A stretch of DNA of 64,000 nt from Cohnella herbarum (GTDB taxonomy: Bacteria > Bacillota > Bacilli > Paenibacillales > Paenibacillaceae), in NCBI RefSeq assembly GCF_012849095.1, contig NZ_CP051680.1, positions 7,374,001 to 7,438,000 of the forward strand, in the 5' to 3' direction. This document shows, piece after piece, positions 53,184 through 62,477 of the stretch. The translations under genes and the position numbers were made by a program. The notes under the pieces were generated by a model. That model ran no database searches. It was given only the letters and a program-made list of their open reading frames with translations, and was not told the DNA's origin. Each line of letters starts with the position of its first letter. Within the stretch, counting starts at the first letter, position 1.

Positions 53184-54223
53184 GAATCCACATTAGAACC
53201 GATGCTTCAAACGAAATCGGTTCGGGTCATGTCATGAGATGCTTGACTCTTGCGGACGAGTTAAAGTCTCAAGCCAACGTTGCTTTTATTTGCAAGGAGA
53301 CGAAAGGGAATCTTATCGCGTATATTCATAGCCGCGGTTATCCCGTTCATGTCGTCCCATGCCAAGACGATAGTTGGGAAGAAGACGCGCGACATACGAT
53401 CGCTTACCTTCATCGATGGCAGAAGAAGGCAACTTGGCTCATTGTCGATCACTATGGCCTGGATGCAAGATACGAAGCCGTCGTGCACCCCTGCGCGCGT
53501 AAAATAATGGTTATCGATGATCTTGCGAATCGACCGCACCGATGCGATCTTTTGCTGGACCAGAACCTATACGACCATCCGGAGGAACGTTATTCCAAGC
53601 TCGTCATGCCGGATACGAAGCTGCGGTTAGGACCACGATATGCATTGTTGAAACCGGATTTCGCCGCGGCAAAAACTTTCGTTAATCGCTCGGATGAAGT
53701 CGTCAGTCTTCTTGTCTCATTCGGCGGCGCGGACCCTACCGGGGAAACGATCAAGACTCTGCAAGCCGTAAAGCAACTTGAAGAACGGCATCCGGGCAAG
53801 CTGAGCGCGAAAGTTCTGACGGGCAAGATTAATGCGCAAGCAGAACGAATTCGCGCTCTCTGCGGGGAACTGGACAACGTACAATGTGTTGACCATGCGG
53901 AGAATATGGCGGAGTTGATGAGCGAAGCGGATTTAGCGATCGGATCCGGAGGAACGACGACTTGGGAGAGATGTTGTCTAGGTTTACCGGCCATCGTGAT
54001 CATGACGGCCGAGAACCAAGTAGAACTGTCGGAATGCGCGTCCAAAAATAACCTTATTGCCTTATTGGGTCGTGCCGAGGATGTACGGGCCGAACATATT
54101 CGGGATAAAGTACTGGAATTCATACGGAACGTTGAACTTAGGACAACGATGTCATCAAGAGGTAAGGAACTTGTGGATGGTCTTGGCGCTGGGAGAATGA
54201 TGAAGGAGTTGATGAAATGTTGA
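53180..54223 (+). CDS. pseG: PseG UDP-sugar hydrolase
   Basis: ATG 53180 overlaps the PseC stop (ATGA). IHIRTDASNEIGSGHVMRCL, VDHYGLDARYE, IDDLANRPHRCDLLLDQN and SFGGADPTGETIKTL are PseG signatures; SGGTTTWERCCLGLPAIVI is the GT28-like nucleotide site. It removes UDP from the diamino sugar. There is no fused acetyltransferase (PseH) domain at either end: length 347 equals PseG alone. Confidence 0.93.
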
Positions 54224-54864
54224 AGCAAATCACGATCGTATCCGATCGAAGGAACTGGATTAACGACCACATCCCGACGTGGATGCCTACATTAAAATCA
54301 TTCGCGCAGGAAATTATTTGGACGCACGAGGTGTCCGAGATTACGGCTGGCGACATTGCCTTCTATCTTGGTTGTGAACAGATCGTGCCCCCCGCCCTAC
54401 TAGCCCTCAATCGACATAACCTTGTCGTACATGCCAGCGATTTGCCGAAGGGGAAAGGCTGGTCGCCCCTGACTTGGAGAATTTTAGATGGCGACAACGA
54501 GATACCGGTCGTGTTATTCGAAGCGGCGGAGAAGGTCGATGACGGGCCGATCTACTTACGTGAAAAGATCGTATTCCAAGGAACCGAGTTGATTGACGAG
54601 ATGAGGTCCGAACTGGGCCGAACGACGATCGCCTTATGCAATCGATTCCTTATGCAATACCCGGCCGTTGTCGCGCATGCTGAAGTTCAGCAAGGAGAAA
54701 GCACTTATTATCCGCGAAGAACTCCCGAGGATAGCAGATTGAATCCGGATCTTACGATTCGCGAACAGTTTAGATTGATGCGCGTTGCGGATAACGAACG
54801 ATATCCTTGTTATTTTGAATTGGGCGGAAGTACGTTCGAGGTTAAAGTAGAGAGAAGAAGGTGA
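54217..54864 (+). CDS. Sugar N-formyltransferase-like protein in place of PseH
   Basis: A 215-residue protein of the methionyl-tRNA formyltransferase-like fold: VVHASDLPKGKGWSPLTWRI and EAAEKVDDGPIYLREKI align with the active-site His and Asp regions of 10-formyl-tetrahydrofolate-dependent enzymes. The Asn usually two residues before the His is Val here. It overlaps pseG by seven bases and precedes pseI by seven. In the standard pathway an acetyltransferase (PseH) acts between PseC and PseG; none is found, so this enzyme may add a formyl group to the C4 amine, giving a 7-formamido pseudaminic acid. That product is inferred. Confidence 0.8.
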   Translation: MLKQITIVSDRRNWINDHIPTWMPTLKSFAQEIIWTHEVSEITAGDIAFYLGCEQIVPPALLALNRHNLVVHASDLPKGKGWSPLTWRILDGDNEIPVVLFEAAEKVDDGPIYLREKIVFQGTELIDEMRSELGRTTIALCNRFLMQYPAVVAHAEVQQGESTYYPRRTPEDSRLNPDLTIREQFRLMRVADNERYPCYFELGGSTFEVKVERRR

Positions 54865-54871
54865 AGCAAAC

Positions 54872-55924
54872 ATGAGCGAGATCCGCTTGGGCAACCGAGT
54901 CATAGGGGAAGGATATCCTCCCTTCATAATCGCGGAGATGTCGGGAAACCATAATCAATCCCTCGACAAAGCGCTTGAGATAGTGGATGCAGCCGCCGCA
55001 TCTGGGGCGCACGCGCTGAAGCTGCAAACCTACACGGCGGATTTAATGACGCTTGATATGGAATCGGAAGACTTCTTTATCCACGACCCCGGCAGTCTCT
55101 GGAAAGGCCAGTCTTTATATCGGTTATACGAACAGGCTTATACGCCATGGGAGTGGCACGAACCGATATACAAGCGTTGCCGGGAGCGGGGTATTATTCC
55201 CTTTAGTACGCCGTTCCATCCGAAAGCGGTTGATTTTCTAGAGAGCTTGGATACCCCGTTTTACAAAATCGCTTCTTTCGAGAATAACGATCTTCCTCTT
55301 ATTCGCCATGCGGCAAGAACGGGAAAACCTCTGATTATTTCGACGGGGATGGCGACTCTGGCGGAATTGGATGAAATGGTGAACACGGCGAGAGAAGCGG
55401 GATGTACTGATCTCGTCTTGCTTAAGTGCACGAGTAATTATCCGGCTTCCCCGGCAGACAGTCATCTGCTTACGATCCCGCACATGAAGGAATTGTTTCG
55501 GTGCGAGATCGGATTATCCGACCATACGCTTGGGATTGGAGCAGCTGTAGCAAGCGTCGTGCTCGGAGCTACGGTGATCGAGAAGCATTTCACGATCTCC
55601 CGGTCCGAAGGCGGCGTGGATTCGGCATTCTCGCTCGAGCCTGCGGAAATGAAACTTCTCGTTTCCGAGACGGAAATCGCGCGCCAAGCGCTGGGTACCG
55701 TTAAGTACGGATTAACCGACAAAGAAAAGTCTTCTTTAAAGTATCGGCGTTCTCTCTATATTAGCAAGGATGTTGCACGCGGCGAAACGCTTGACGAAGA
55801 GAACGTGAGAATTATTCGTCCGGGATACGGCCTTCCTCCCAAATACATAGATCACTTTATTGGGAGAACGGCGTCTAAAGACATTAAGGCAGGTACGGCG
55901 CTGAGATGGGACTTATTGGGGTGA
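54872..55924 (+). CDS. pseI: Pseudaminic acid synthase
   Basis: A 350-residue NeuB-family enzyme: FIIAEMSGNHNQSLDKALEI (PseI-type N terminus), AHALKLQTYTADLMTLD, FSTPFHPKAVDFLE, FYKIASFE, LLKCTSNYPASP and IEKHFTISRSEGGVDSAFSL; a C-terminal antifreeze-like SAF domain (about 290-350). It condenses the released diamino sugar with phosphoenolpyruvate. The EMSGNHNQ motif favours pseudaminic over sialic acid. The downstream junction contains a GT8 remnant. Confidence 0.95.
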   Translation: MSEIRLGNRVIGEGYPPFIIAEMSGNHNQSLDKALEIVDAAAASGAHALKLQTYTADLMTLDMESEDFFIHDPGSLWKGQSLYRLYEQAYTPWEWHEPIYKRCRERGIIPFSTPFHPKAVDFLESLDTPFYKIASFENNDLPLIRHAARTGKPLIISTGMATLAELDEMVNTAREAGCTDLVLLKCTSNYPASPADSHLLTIPHMKELFRCEIGLSDHTLGIGAAVASVVLGATVIEKHFTISRSEGGVDSAFSLEPAEMKLLVSETEIARQALGTVKYGLTDKEKSSLKYRRSLYISKDVARGETLDEENVRIIRPGYGLPPKYIDHFIGRTASKDIKAGTALRWDLLG

Positions 55925-56130
55925 ATGCGGTCTTACACGATAAATGGCTGGAACTGGACCCGAGATGTAATATTCAGAGAAACATGCTCAAGGCGAGCAA
56001 GAAGCGGCTTAACGAAAACGCTTCGATGGGAGAAGCCATTCATCGACCGTCCATCGTTCATTTTACGGGCCCGCCCAAGCCATGGCAGTTTCATGATAAT
56101 CATAGGTATAAACATTTGTATTACGAGTAA
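55919..56130 (+). pseudogene. C-terminal remnant of a GT8 glycosyltransferase
   Basis: From the last bases of pseI to TAA 56130 a frame encodes VLHDKWLELDPRCNIQ and RPSIVHFTGPPKPWQ, then HDNHRYKHLYYE. These match the last 60-70 residues of GT8 LPS-type transferases, where the HFTG-x-x-KPW motif is diagnostic. The N-terminal two thirds with the DxD donor site are missing. It has no convincing ribosome-binding site, and homology begins right at the pseI stop. A deletion that fused the two ends is the simplest explanation. About 125 bases without a gene follow. Confidence 0.72.
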
Positions 56131-56259
56131 TTGGCTTTGACGGAATGGGGCGACTTTCGTCCCCGCATCGGAACGATTCAAATCCTAAAGATAGTCAAAA
56201 AGCTGCTGCCTGAATTCTTAAACACTCTATTGATCAACTTAAAAAGGAGTAGGTAAGAG

Positions 56260-57384
56260 GTGGGATCAACGTCAATGGATAAAAGACTGTTCGTCTGCAC
56301 TAAGCCGTATCAGTATCTCCTGGCTAGGTTGATCAAGCATGGGTGCGGGTTCGAACATTGCGACATCGTCATCTTGAATCACTTCTACGAGGCAGGGGAT
56401 TTCAGCTATAAAGTCAGGGAAACGGGAATTTGGGACAAGGTGCTATTCATCGATGACGGAACGCTGGACCAGTTCAAACTAAGGATGAATCCCGTCCGGA
56501 AATTCGTTTTCTATCATTCCTGGAGAAAATATTTGCCGGCTTCCTTGGCGGATATTAGCCATTATGAGGAAGTATTCCTTGCGCACGATTTCGTCGCGGT
56601 AGAGTATGCGATCATCCGCAAGTTCAACAAGGAAGGAAAGCGTTCCTATTTATATGAAGAAGGGTTCGGCAATTACATCAACAACAGTACCCACACCAAA
56701 TGGCACATGCGATTTCTGAAAAAAATAGCTCCGTGGTTCGGGTTGCCGGGAGGATATTTCGGCAGTTTGAAGTGGATCACTTCGGTGTGGCTTCAACGAC
56801 CCGAATTGATTATGTCCGATAGGAAAAATCCTCTCCGGAATAAGACGAAGGCGTTACCGATTTCCTTCAAAGAATATTTGCAAATGCCGCAAATCATAGA
56901 TGAATGTTACCGAATCTACCCGGAGCTTTACGAAATCGACCGTTCATTGAAAGACAAGAAATCGATGACAATCGTACTTACGGAACCGTTCATTGACGAG
57001 ATCGCCGAACGCAAGAACTATTTGGAAGAAATCCTGGCCAGAGTCGACGAGACCGTCAAGGATAAGATTACCCCGATATTTTTCAAACAGCATCCCGGAG
57101 AGCAACTATCCCTTGAAGGGATGTCGGAACAAGTCGTTTCCCTTCCGAAGAAGCTGCCCATCGAATTGCTGTACTTAGTGATGATCAAGAATGATATCCG
57201 TAAAGTAAACGTCTTCTCGTTCGGAAGCACGGCCGTCTTGAATTTGTTCGATCTCTGTAAGTCGGACGAAAGCCTGGATATTTTCATTATCGAAAGCATG
57301 GGCATGATGATGGAGGACGAACTCATCTCTACCCGGTTCCGCGAATTGGCGGAGAAATATCATATCCGGTTCGAAACGATGTGA
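56260..57384 (+). CDS. Sialyltransferase/polysialyltransferase-like enzyme, candidate pseudaminyltransferase
   Basis: GTG 56260 follows AAGGAG by ten bases; ATG 56275 is an alternative. The 374-residue product has the motif order of bacterial GT-B sialyltransferases (GT52/polysialyltransferase type): an acidic-acidic-Gly box in SYLYEEGFGNY near residue 130, an HP box in IFFKQHPGEQLS near 277, and a Ser/Thr motif in NVFSFGSTAVLNLF near 315. These bind CMP-sugar and acceptor. Given its place directly after pseI, the donor is probably CMP-pseudaminic acid. No membrane helix is obvious. Confidence 0.75.
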   Translation: MGSTSMDKRLFVCTKPYQYLLARLIKHGCGFEHCDIVILNHFYEAGDFSYKVRETGIWDKVLFIDDGTLDQFKLRMNPVRKFVFYHSWRKYLPASLADISHYEEVFLAHDFVAVEYAIIRKFNKEGKRSYLYEEGFGNYINNSTHTKWHMRFLKKIAPWFGLPGGYFGSLKWITSVWLQRPELIMSDRKNPLRNKTKALPISFKEYLQMPQIIDECYRIYPELYEIDRSLKDKKSMTIVLTEPFIDEIAERKNYLEEILARVDETVKDKITPIFFKQHPGEQLSLEGMSEQVVSLPKKLPIELLYLVMIKNDIRKVNVFSFGSTAVLNLFDLCKSDESLDIFIIESMGMMMEDELISTRFRELAEKYHIRFETM

Positions 57385-57397
57385 GGGGGAATCAACG

Positions 57398-58582
57398 GTG
57401 AAAAACATCTTGTTCGTCCAGCCCTATGCAAGCCAAGTCGGGGGTGTAGATACGGTATTGCTTCAGTTAGTCGAAGGGCTGGATAAGTCGCGGTACCGAA
57501 GCTTTGTTATGTTATCGGCGCCAACGGACTATGTGGCAAAGTACGAATCGTTAGGGGCAACGGTGCTAATAGGTCCCCTTGCCGTATTCGGCAAACCAAC
57601 GGACGCGGGTTATTATTTTCGCAATCTCTACGTATTGGTCAAGTCATTCAAAGCTATCAAACAAATCGTCAGGAAGTATCGCATCGACTTGATTCATTCC
57701 CATAAGATGGAAGTTATCGGCGCCAACGTGACCGGTAAGCTGTTGGGAATTCCCACCGTGCAGACCGTGCACGAGCTTGCGCGTAATCCGTTGGTCGCCT
57801 ACAAGTTCGTAGCGCTTCTGAATCATCTGTTCAATGATAGGGTCATTGTGCTTTGCGATAGAAGCAAGATCATGTTCCGATGGTTCAACAAGGAATCCGG
57901 TAAACTAGTCAAAATCTACAATGGGATTACGAAATCGGTTCAAGAGACGAGGCTCCCGACGGAACGATTAAGGGATCATTTGGGCCTCTCTGCGAACGAC
58001 CGGATTGCCATCACGATCGCGCGGTTGTCTCCGATGAAAGGACTGGAGTATCTGATCGAAGCGGCAGCCAAACTGAAGGCGGATCATCCCCGAATTAAAT
58101 TCGTAATCGTCGGCGACGTGGCCTTCGAGCATGAGAAGGATTATAAAGAAAAGCTGATAAATCTCATTAAGCAGCTAGACTTGGAGCAATGCGTGTTCAT
58201 GCTCGGGTTGCGGAGGGACGTTCCGGAGTTGCTTGCGCAAAGCGACGTACTGATACTGCCTTCCGTCTATGATATATTCCCTACGGTGATCTTGGAAGCG
58301 ATGAGCATGGGGCTTCCCGTCGTCGCGACCGACGTCGGGGGAGTTCCCGAGATGGTAAGGGGAAATACCGGAATCATGGTCAGTCCTTGCGACAGCGATA
58401 AGTTAAAGGAAGCCATCGGCCGGATTTTCGAGATGGACTATCAGGTGATGGGCGTTCAAGCCAGGAATCTTTATTTACAGGAATTCACTCAGGAACGTTA
58501 TGTCGGAAAAACCACGGCACTCTATGAAGAGATGTTCAGGGCGAAGCTGACGCAATTGTCCGAATCAAGAGGGGGTACGTGA
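57398..58582 (+). CDS. GT4 family glycosyltransferase
   Basis: GTG 57398 follows GAGGGGG. A 394-residue GT-B enzyme: FVQPYASQVGGVDTVLLQLV (acceptor domain), IHSHKMEVIGANVTGKLLG, AITIARLSPMKGLEYLIEAA and LPSVYDIFPTVILEAMSMGL (EX7E). It should add a sugar from a nucleotide donor to the glycan. Fourteen bases downstream of the sialyltransferase-like gene, so in the same operon. Confidence 0.88.
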   Translation: MKNILFVQPYASQVGGVDTVLLQLVEGLDKSRYRSFVMLSAPTDYVAKYESLGATVLIGPLAVFGKPTDAGYYFRNLYVLVKSFKAIKQIVRKYRIDLIHSHKMEVIGANVTGKLLGIPTVQTVHELARNPLVAYKFVALLNHLFNDRVIVLCDRSKIMFRWFNKESGKLVKIYNGITKSVQETRLPTERLRDHLGLSANDRIAITIARLSPMKGLEYLIEAAAKLKADHPRIKFVIVGDVAFEHEKDYKEKLINLIKQLDLEQCVFMLGLRRDVPELLAQSDVLILPSVYDIFPTVILEAMSMGLPVVATDVGGVPEMVRGNTGIMVSPCDSDKLKEAIGRIFEMDYQVMGVQARNLYLQEFTQERYVGKTTALYEEMFRAKLTQLSESRGGT

Positions 58583-58583
58583 G

Positions 58584-59600
58584 ATGAACAAGAGAACAGG
58601 GATGGACGCGAAGAGCAAGTATAGGGAGTTGTGCCGGAGCAACGGCGAGATGTCGTTGTTCGACCAGGACTGGTGGCTGGATATTACTTGCGGGGGCACG
58701 GACAATTGGGATGTTATCTTGATTGAGAGGAACGGGGAAGTCATTGCGAGTTTACCGTACCACAGGATCAAGAAATACATGTTCAAGGTTATCCAGATGC
58801 CGGAGCTAACGTTAACGATGGGAATTTGGATGAAGTATCCCAGCGGCCAAAGCGAAGAGGATAAGCTCGCTTACGAGCGAGAGGTTTTCCTTGAGCTAAT
58901 CGAAAGGCTGCCGGAAGTCGATTATTCGTATCAGCATTTTCATTGGAACATCACGAATTGGAGCCCGTTCTATTGGAAAGGATTCAGACAAACGACTCGT
59001 TATACTTACGTTTTCGAAGATCTTCGGGATCTGGATCGGATTTACGCCAACTTCAGAGACAATATCCGGGCGGAAATTCGCAAGGCGGAGAAGATTTTAA
59101 GAGTGGTTGAAAGCGACGATCTCGACAAGTTCCATGAAATCAACAAAAAAACGTTCGATCGGCAACAAGTTTCAATGCCTCATAGCTTCGAAATTCTTAA
59201 GCCTCTCGATCAGGCCTGCAGCGAGCGAAACTGTCGTAGAATCTGGTTCGCGGTCGATGAACAGGACCGAATCCACAGCGCGATCTACATGGTTTGGGAT
59301 GCGAATTGCGCTTACTATTTACTTGGCGGCGCGGATTCCGAATTAAGGAAAAGCGGCTCGCATTCCTTCTTGCTCTGGCATGCCATTAAGGAAATGTCGA
59401 AGGTGACGAAGCAGTTCGATCTCCACGGCGGAATGCACGAGCCGGTTGAACGGTTCTTCAGGGCGATGGGGGCGAAACAGCAATCGTATTTCCAAGTGTC
59501 CAAGATTAAAGGGAAATTATTTCAGTTCGCTTACTATGTCAAGCAAGCTTTAAGTCAAATGACGGCTATCGTTACCGTTACGATATGCGGAAGCCTATAG
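58584..59600 (+). CDS. FemAB/GNAT-like acyltransferase (copy 1)
   Basis: A 338-residue protein of the CelD/FemAB-like acetyltransferase group: LFDQDWWLDITCGGTDNWDV at the start, ANFRDNIRAEIRKAEKI in the middle, and YYLLGGADSELRKSGSHSFL then FDLHGGMHEPVERFFRAMGA at the end, typical of the second GNAT fold. Such proteins transfer acyl or aminoacyl groups to amines of peptidoglycan or glycans. The following gene is a close paralogue. Acceptor unknown; an amino group of the nonulosonate is a reasonable guess. Confidence 0.78.
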   Translation: MNKRTGMDAKSKYRELCRSNGEMSLFDQDWWLDITCGGTDNWDVILIERNGEVIASLPYHRIKKYMFKVIQMPELTLTMGIWMKYPSGQSEEDKLAYEREVFLELIERLPEVDYSYQHFHWNITNWSPFYWKGFRQTTRYTYVFEDLRDLDRIYANFRDNIRAEIRKAEKILRVVESDDLDKFHEINKKTFDRQQVSMPHSFEILKPLDQACSERNCRRIWFAVDEQDRIHSAIYMVWDANCAYYLLGGADSELRKSGSHSFLLWHAIKEMSKVTKQFDLHGGMHEPVERFFRAMGAKQQSYFQVSKIKGKLFQFAYYVKQALSQMTAIVTVTICGSL

Positions 59601-59616
59601 TCAGGAGGTGTGAGGA

Positions 59617-60609
59617 ATGAGCGAAAGAATCCGGAATCAGCCCGATATCGTTCTGAATGCGAAGTACAAATACAGAGAACTCTGTAGAACAAATTCGAGT
59701 ATCCCATTGTTCGACCGAGATTGGTGGCTGGATATCGTATGCGGGGGAACGGACAACTGGGACGTCATTATCGTGGAGAAAGGCAACGAAGTCGTCGCGA
59801 GCTTACCGTTCTATAAGGTTAAGAAGTACGGCTTTAATCTGATTCAGATGCCCGAACTGACGCTTACGTTAGGGATATGGATTAAATATCCGCCTAATCA
59901 GAAGTACGCGACGAGATTAGCATACGAGAGGGAGCTCCACTTGGAGATTATCGGACAAATGCCGGATGTGGATTATTCCTATCAGCATTTCAACCGAAAC
60001 ATTACGAATTGGAGCACCTTCTATTGGAGAGGTTTCCGGCAGACTACGCGGTACACTTACGTGATCGAGGATTTACAAGATCCGGCCGCCGTGTACGCCA
60101 ATTTCAGGGAAAATATCAGAAGCGGTATCGAGAAATCCCAGCAGATGCTGAAAGTTATCGAGAGCGACGACGTAGATCAGTTTTACGAGATGCATAGCGG
60201 TAATTTCGATCCGAAAACTTTCCCCATTCCCTATAGTCGAGAAACATTGAAACGATTGGATAAGGAACTGAGCAAGCGTAATCTGCGAAAAATATTACTT
60301 GCGGTCGATGCGTCGGGAAAAATCCATAGCGGAGTCTATCTCGTGTGGGATTCCGGTTGCGCGTATAACTTGCTCGGCGGGGCGGATTTTACTTTTAGGA
60401 ACAGCGGTCCTCACGCCATGTTGATTTGGCATGCCATTCAACTTATGTCGAAGGAAAATCTCCCATTCGACTTTTACGGCGGAATGCATGAGACGGTCGA
60501 AAGTTTCTTTAGATCCTTCGGTGCGAAGCAGAAGCCTTATTTTCAAATTTCCAAGACTCATGGGAAAATTTTCAAATTTTTCTACTACTTAAAGCAGTCG
60601 ATTATTTAG
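59617..60609 (+). CDS. FemAB/GNAT-like acyltransferase (copy 2)
   Basis: AGGAGGTGTGAGG precedes ATG 59617. The 330-residue product is clearly homologous along its length to copy 1 (LFDRDWWLDIVCGGTDNWDV, ANFRENIRSGIEKSQQM, YNLLGGADFTFRNSGPHAML, FDFYGGMHETVESFFRSFGA). A tandem duplication followed by divergence is evident; the most variable part lies between residues 170 and 230, which may set specificity. Last gene of the run before a 60-base gap. Confidence 0.78.
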   Translation: MSERIRNQPDIVLNAKYKYRELCRTNSSIPLFDRDWWLDIVCGGTDNWDVIIVEKGNEVVASLPFYKVKKYGFNLIQMPELTLTLGIWIKYPPNQKYATRLAYERELHLEIIGQMPDVDYSYQHFNRNITNWSTFYWRGFRQTTRYTYVIEDLQDPAAVYANFRENIRSGIEKSQQMLKVIESDDVDQFYEMHSGNFDPKTFPIPYSRETLKRLDKELSKRNLRKILLAVDASGKIHSGVYLVWDSGCAYNLLGGADFTFRNSGPHAMLIWHAIQLMSKENLPFDFYGGMHETVESFFRSFGAKQKPYFQISKTHGKIFKFFYYLKQSII

Positions 60610-60693
60610 GTTGTTCATGGAGGGCATGTACCGTAACCGGCCCCCTTTGCTTAGCATATTTTATTATGCAAAGCAGAATGGGGAGGTGTGGAT

Positions 60694-62307
60694 ATGCCAA
60701 TTAATGAGAAAGAATTGATGGACGAGATCAAAGACCTGTACAGCGTATTGAATATCAAGTCCTTTGGTGCCAAAGGCGATGGCGTAACGGACGATACGGC
60801 TGCCTTTATTGCGGCAAGGAATGAAGTTATTAGATTGATCAGCAATTTTCCGCAAAACCCGGGTGCAAGAAGGGGGAATATTAAACTCTATATTCCTGCC
60901 GGAACTTATATTGTAAAGGCCGGCAAAGCGTTAATGAACGATTCGGTGTCTCCGACGACAATGGGTTTTTCTGTCGTAGGTGACGGGAGAATGATCTCTC
61001 GGATCATCTTTGATCCCCCCGGAACTAATCAATATTTGTTCTATAATCGGGATGGATGGAACCAAATGCACATTTCGGATATTGAATTCTTCTCGACTAA
61101 GATCACGAACCATTTTTTCTATTCCTACTCCACTGGCCGAAGCCATAATATGGAGATTGAAAGGTGCCATTTTGGCGGAAAATGGGGATATGGATTTCAC
61201 TTGGAAGGAACGAACACAAACAGCGAAATGACTTGGTACCGATGCGGATTTTCGGGTGAGTGGGTAAAAGCCTTGTACATTCCAGCTACGGCATCGGATC
61301 AATTCGTAAACTATGACTTCATTTCTTGCCAGTTCGAAGTCTCCAAGGGTGACTTTATCGATGTACAAAAAGGTGGCAGCATTAATGTAATTGGAGGAAG
61401 TTTACTCTACTACCCTACGACACAGCAGGGCTTAGGAGGCACTTTCTTTAAACTCGGAGTTGGAGGGGGCGATCATAACGGCGGTGCTATGCGTTTCATA
61501 TGTGTAGGCGCGCGGGTAGAGCTGACTACTCCCGATAGTAAGTTGGTTCAAAGCGAGTGGAAATCCGGTATTATCACCTTCTTGAATATCGAATGTGGTT
61601 CCCAATCGTTCCAGTCTGACAAAAACTTGGTGAGTGCGAGTTTTAACTCTGGCGGAGATTCCTATCCTAATATCGTATTCGACAATTGCAATTTGCAAGG
61701 AAGGCATGAATACAAATATACGTTCGCCAGTTTTCAGCGGCTTGAGAACATTGCATACCGGAATTGCTTGATTACTCAACATGCGCATCCCGAGCAATTT
61801 ATTAGCCTAGTCAATACATCCGGCTTTAACGACGGGGGAGTACCTCAAATTAGTTTTCAGAAATGCAGCGGGTTAGCGGGAACAAGCCAATCGAAGCATA
61901 TTTTCGATACGGAGTTGAACTGGTCCAGAACGACTTCGGGTACTGCATTCAAGAAAATCGTATCCATTAATACGGCTAACAATGCCTTGCCCTATAATAA
62001 GTATCCGACGGAAGACGTGTTTATCCCGTTAGGAGCGATCATTACCAAGGTTTCAATTTTCATTCCACCGGGATCGATCAAGGCTTCTTACCCGGGTTGG
62101 AATTATACAGTGAGTACAAGTGAGGCAAATCCCACAGTGCTTGCTTCGGCAAACCCCGTTCAAGGCGATACAAAGAAAGGCTTTAATACGCAGCAGGAAA
62201 CGTTTTTCGTATGCGATACCGATGAGAAAAGACATATCGTATTAACGGCATCCAGCGGTGTTAATGAGATAAAAAAAGGGTACTGTATGATCGAGTACAT
62301 GGGATAA
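60694..62307 (+). CDS. Right-handed beta-helix (pectate-lyase-3-like) protein
   Basis: ATG 60694 follows GGGAGG by seven bases. The 537-residue product opens with a helical segment and NIKSFGAKGDGVTDDTAAF, the start motif of pectate-lyase-3/GH28-like beta-helix proteins such as tailspikes and epimerases. Repeats of CxF/xxGxx turns run to about residue 430, and a beta-sandwich-like C terminus follows. No signal peptide is visible. A polysaccharide lyase, epimerase or glycan-binding role is possible. A hairpin-forming stretch precedes the gene and a terminator follows, so it may be a separate unit. Confidence 0.72.
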   Translation: MPINEKELMDEIKDLYSVLNIKSFGAKGDGVTDDTAAFIAARNEVIRLISNFPQNPGARRGNIKLYIPAGTYIVKAGKALMNDSVSPTTMGFSVVGDGRMISRIIFDPPGTNQYLFYNRDGWNQMHISDIEFFSTKITNHFFYSYSTGRSHNMEIERCHFGGKWGYGFHLEGTNTNSEMTWYRCGFSGEWVKALYIPATASDQFVNYDFISCQFEVSKGDFIDVQKGGSINVIGGSLLYYPTTQQGLGGTFFKLGVGGGDHNGGAMRFICVGARVELTTPDSKLVQSEWKSGIITFLNIECGSQSFQSDKNLVSASFNSGGDSYPNIVFDNCNLQGRHEYKYTFASFQRLENIAYRNCLITQHAHPEQFISLVNTSGFNDGGVPQISFQKCSGLAGTSQSKHIFDTELNWSRTTSGTAFKKIVSINTANNALPYNKYPTEDVFIPLGAIITKVSIFIPPGSIKASYPGWNYTVSTSEANPTVLASANPVQGDTKKGFNTQQETFFVCDTDEKRHIVLTASSGVNEIKKGYCMIEYMG

Positions 62308-62319
62308 TTTTATTATTGT

Positions 62320-62341
62320 AAAAGCCCGCGGGGGCTTTTTA
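62320..62341 (+). terminator. Terminator after beta-helix gene
   Basis: AAAAGCCC and GGGCTTTT with a short loop and T-run. Confidence 0.85.
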
Positions 62342-62354
62342 TTTTGAAATAATA

Positions 62355-62447
62355 AATACGAAATGTATCAAAACGACCGCTAATTCACTTGACATGATAC
62401 GAAATGTGTCATAAATTATAGAGAGAACCATAGATACGATTCGTAAC
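62355..62447 (+). promoter_or_regulatory. Promoter with three operator-like dyads
   Basis: TTGACA (62389-62394) and TAAATT (62412-62417) are 17 bp apart and enclose GATACGAAATGTGTC (62396-62410). AATACGAAATGTATC lies upstream (62355-62369) and GATACGATTCGTAAC downstream (62433-62447); centres are 41 and 37 bp apart. It drives the acetyltransferase and flippase genes. Confidence 0.78.
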
Positions 62448-62477
62448 ATAATAAAGTTTATGTGCTTGAGGGAGGAA

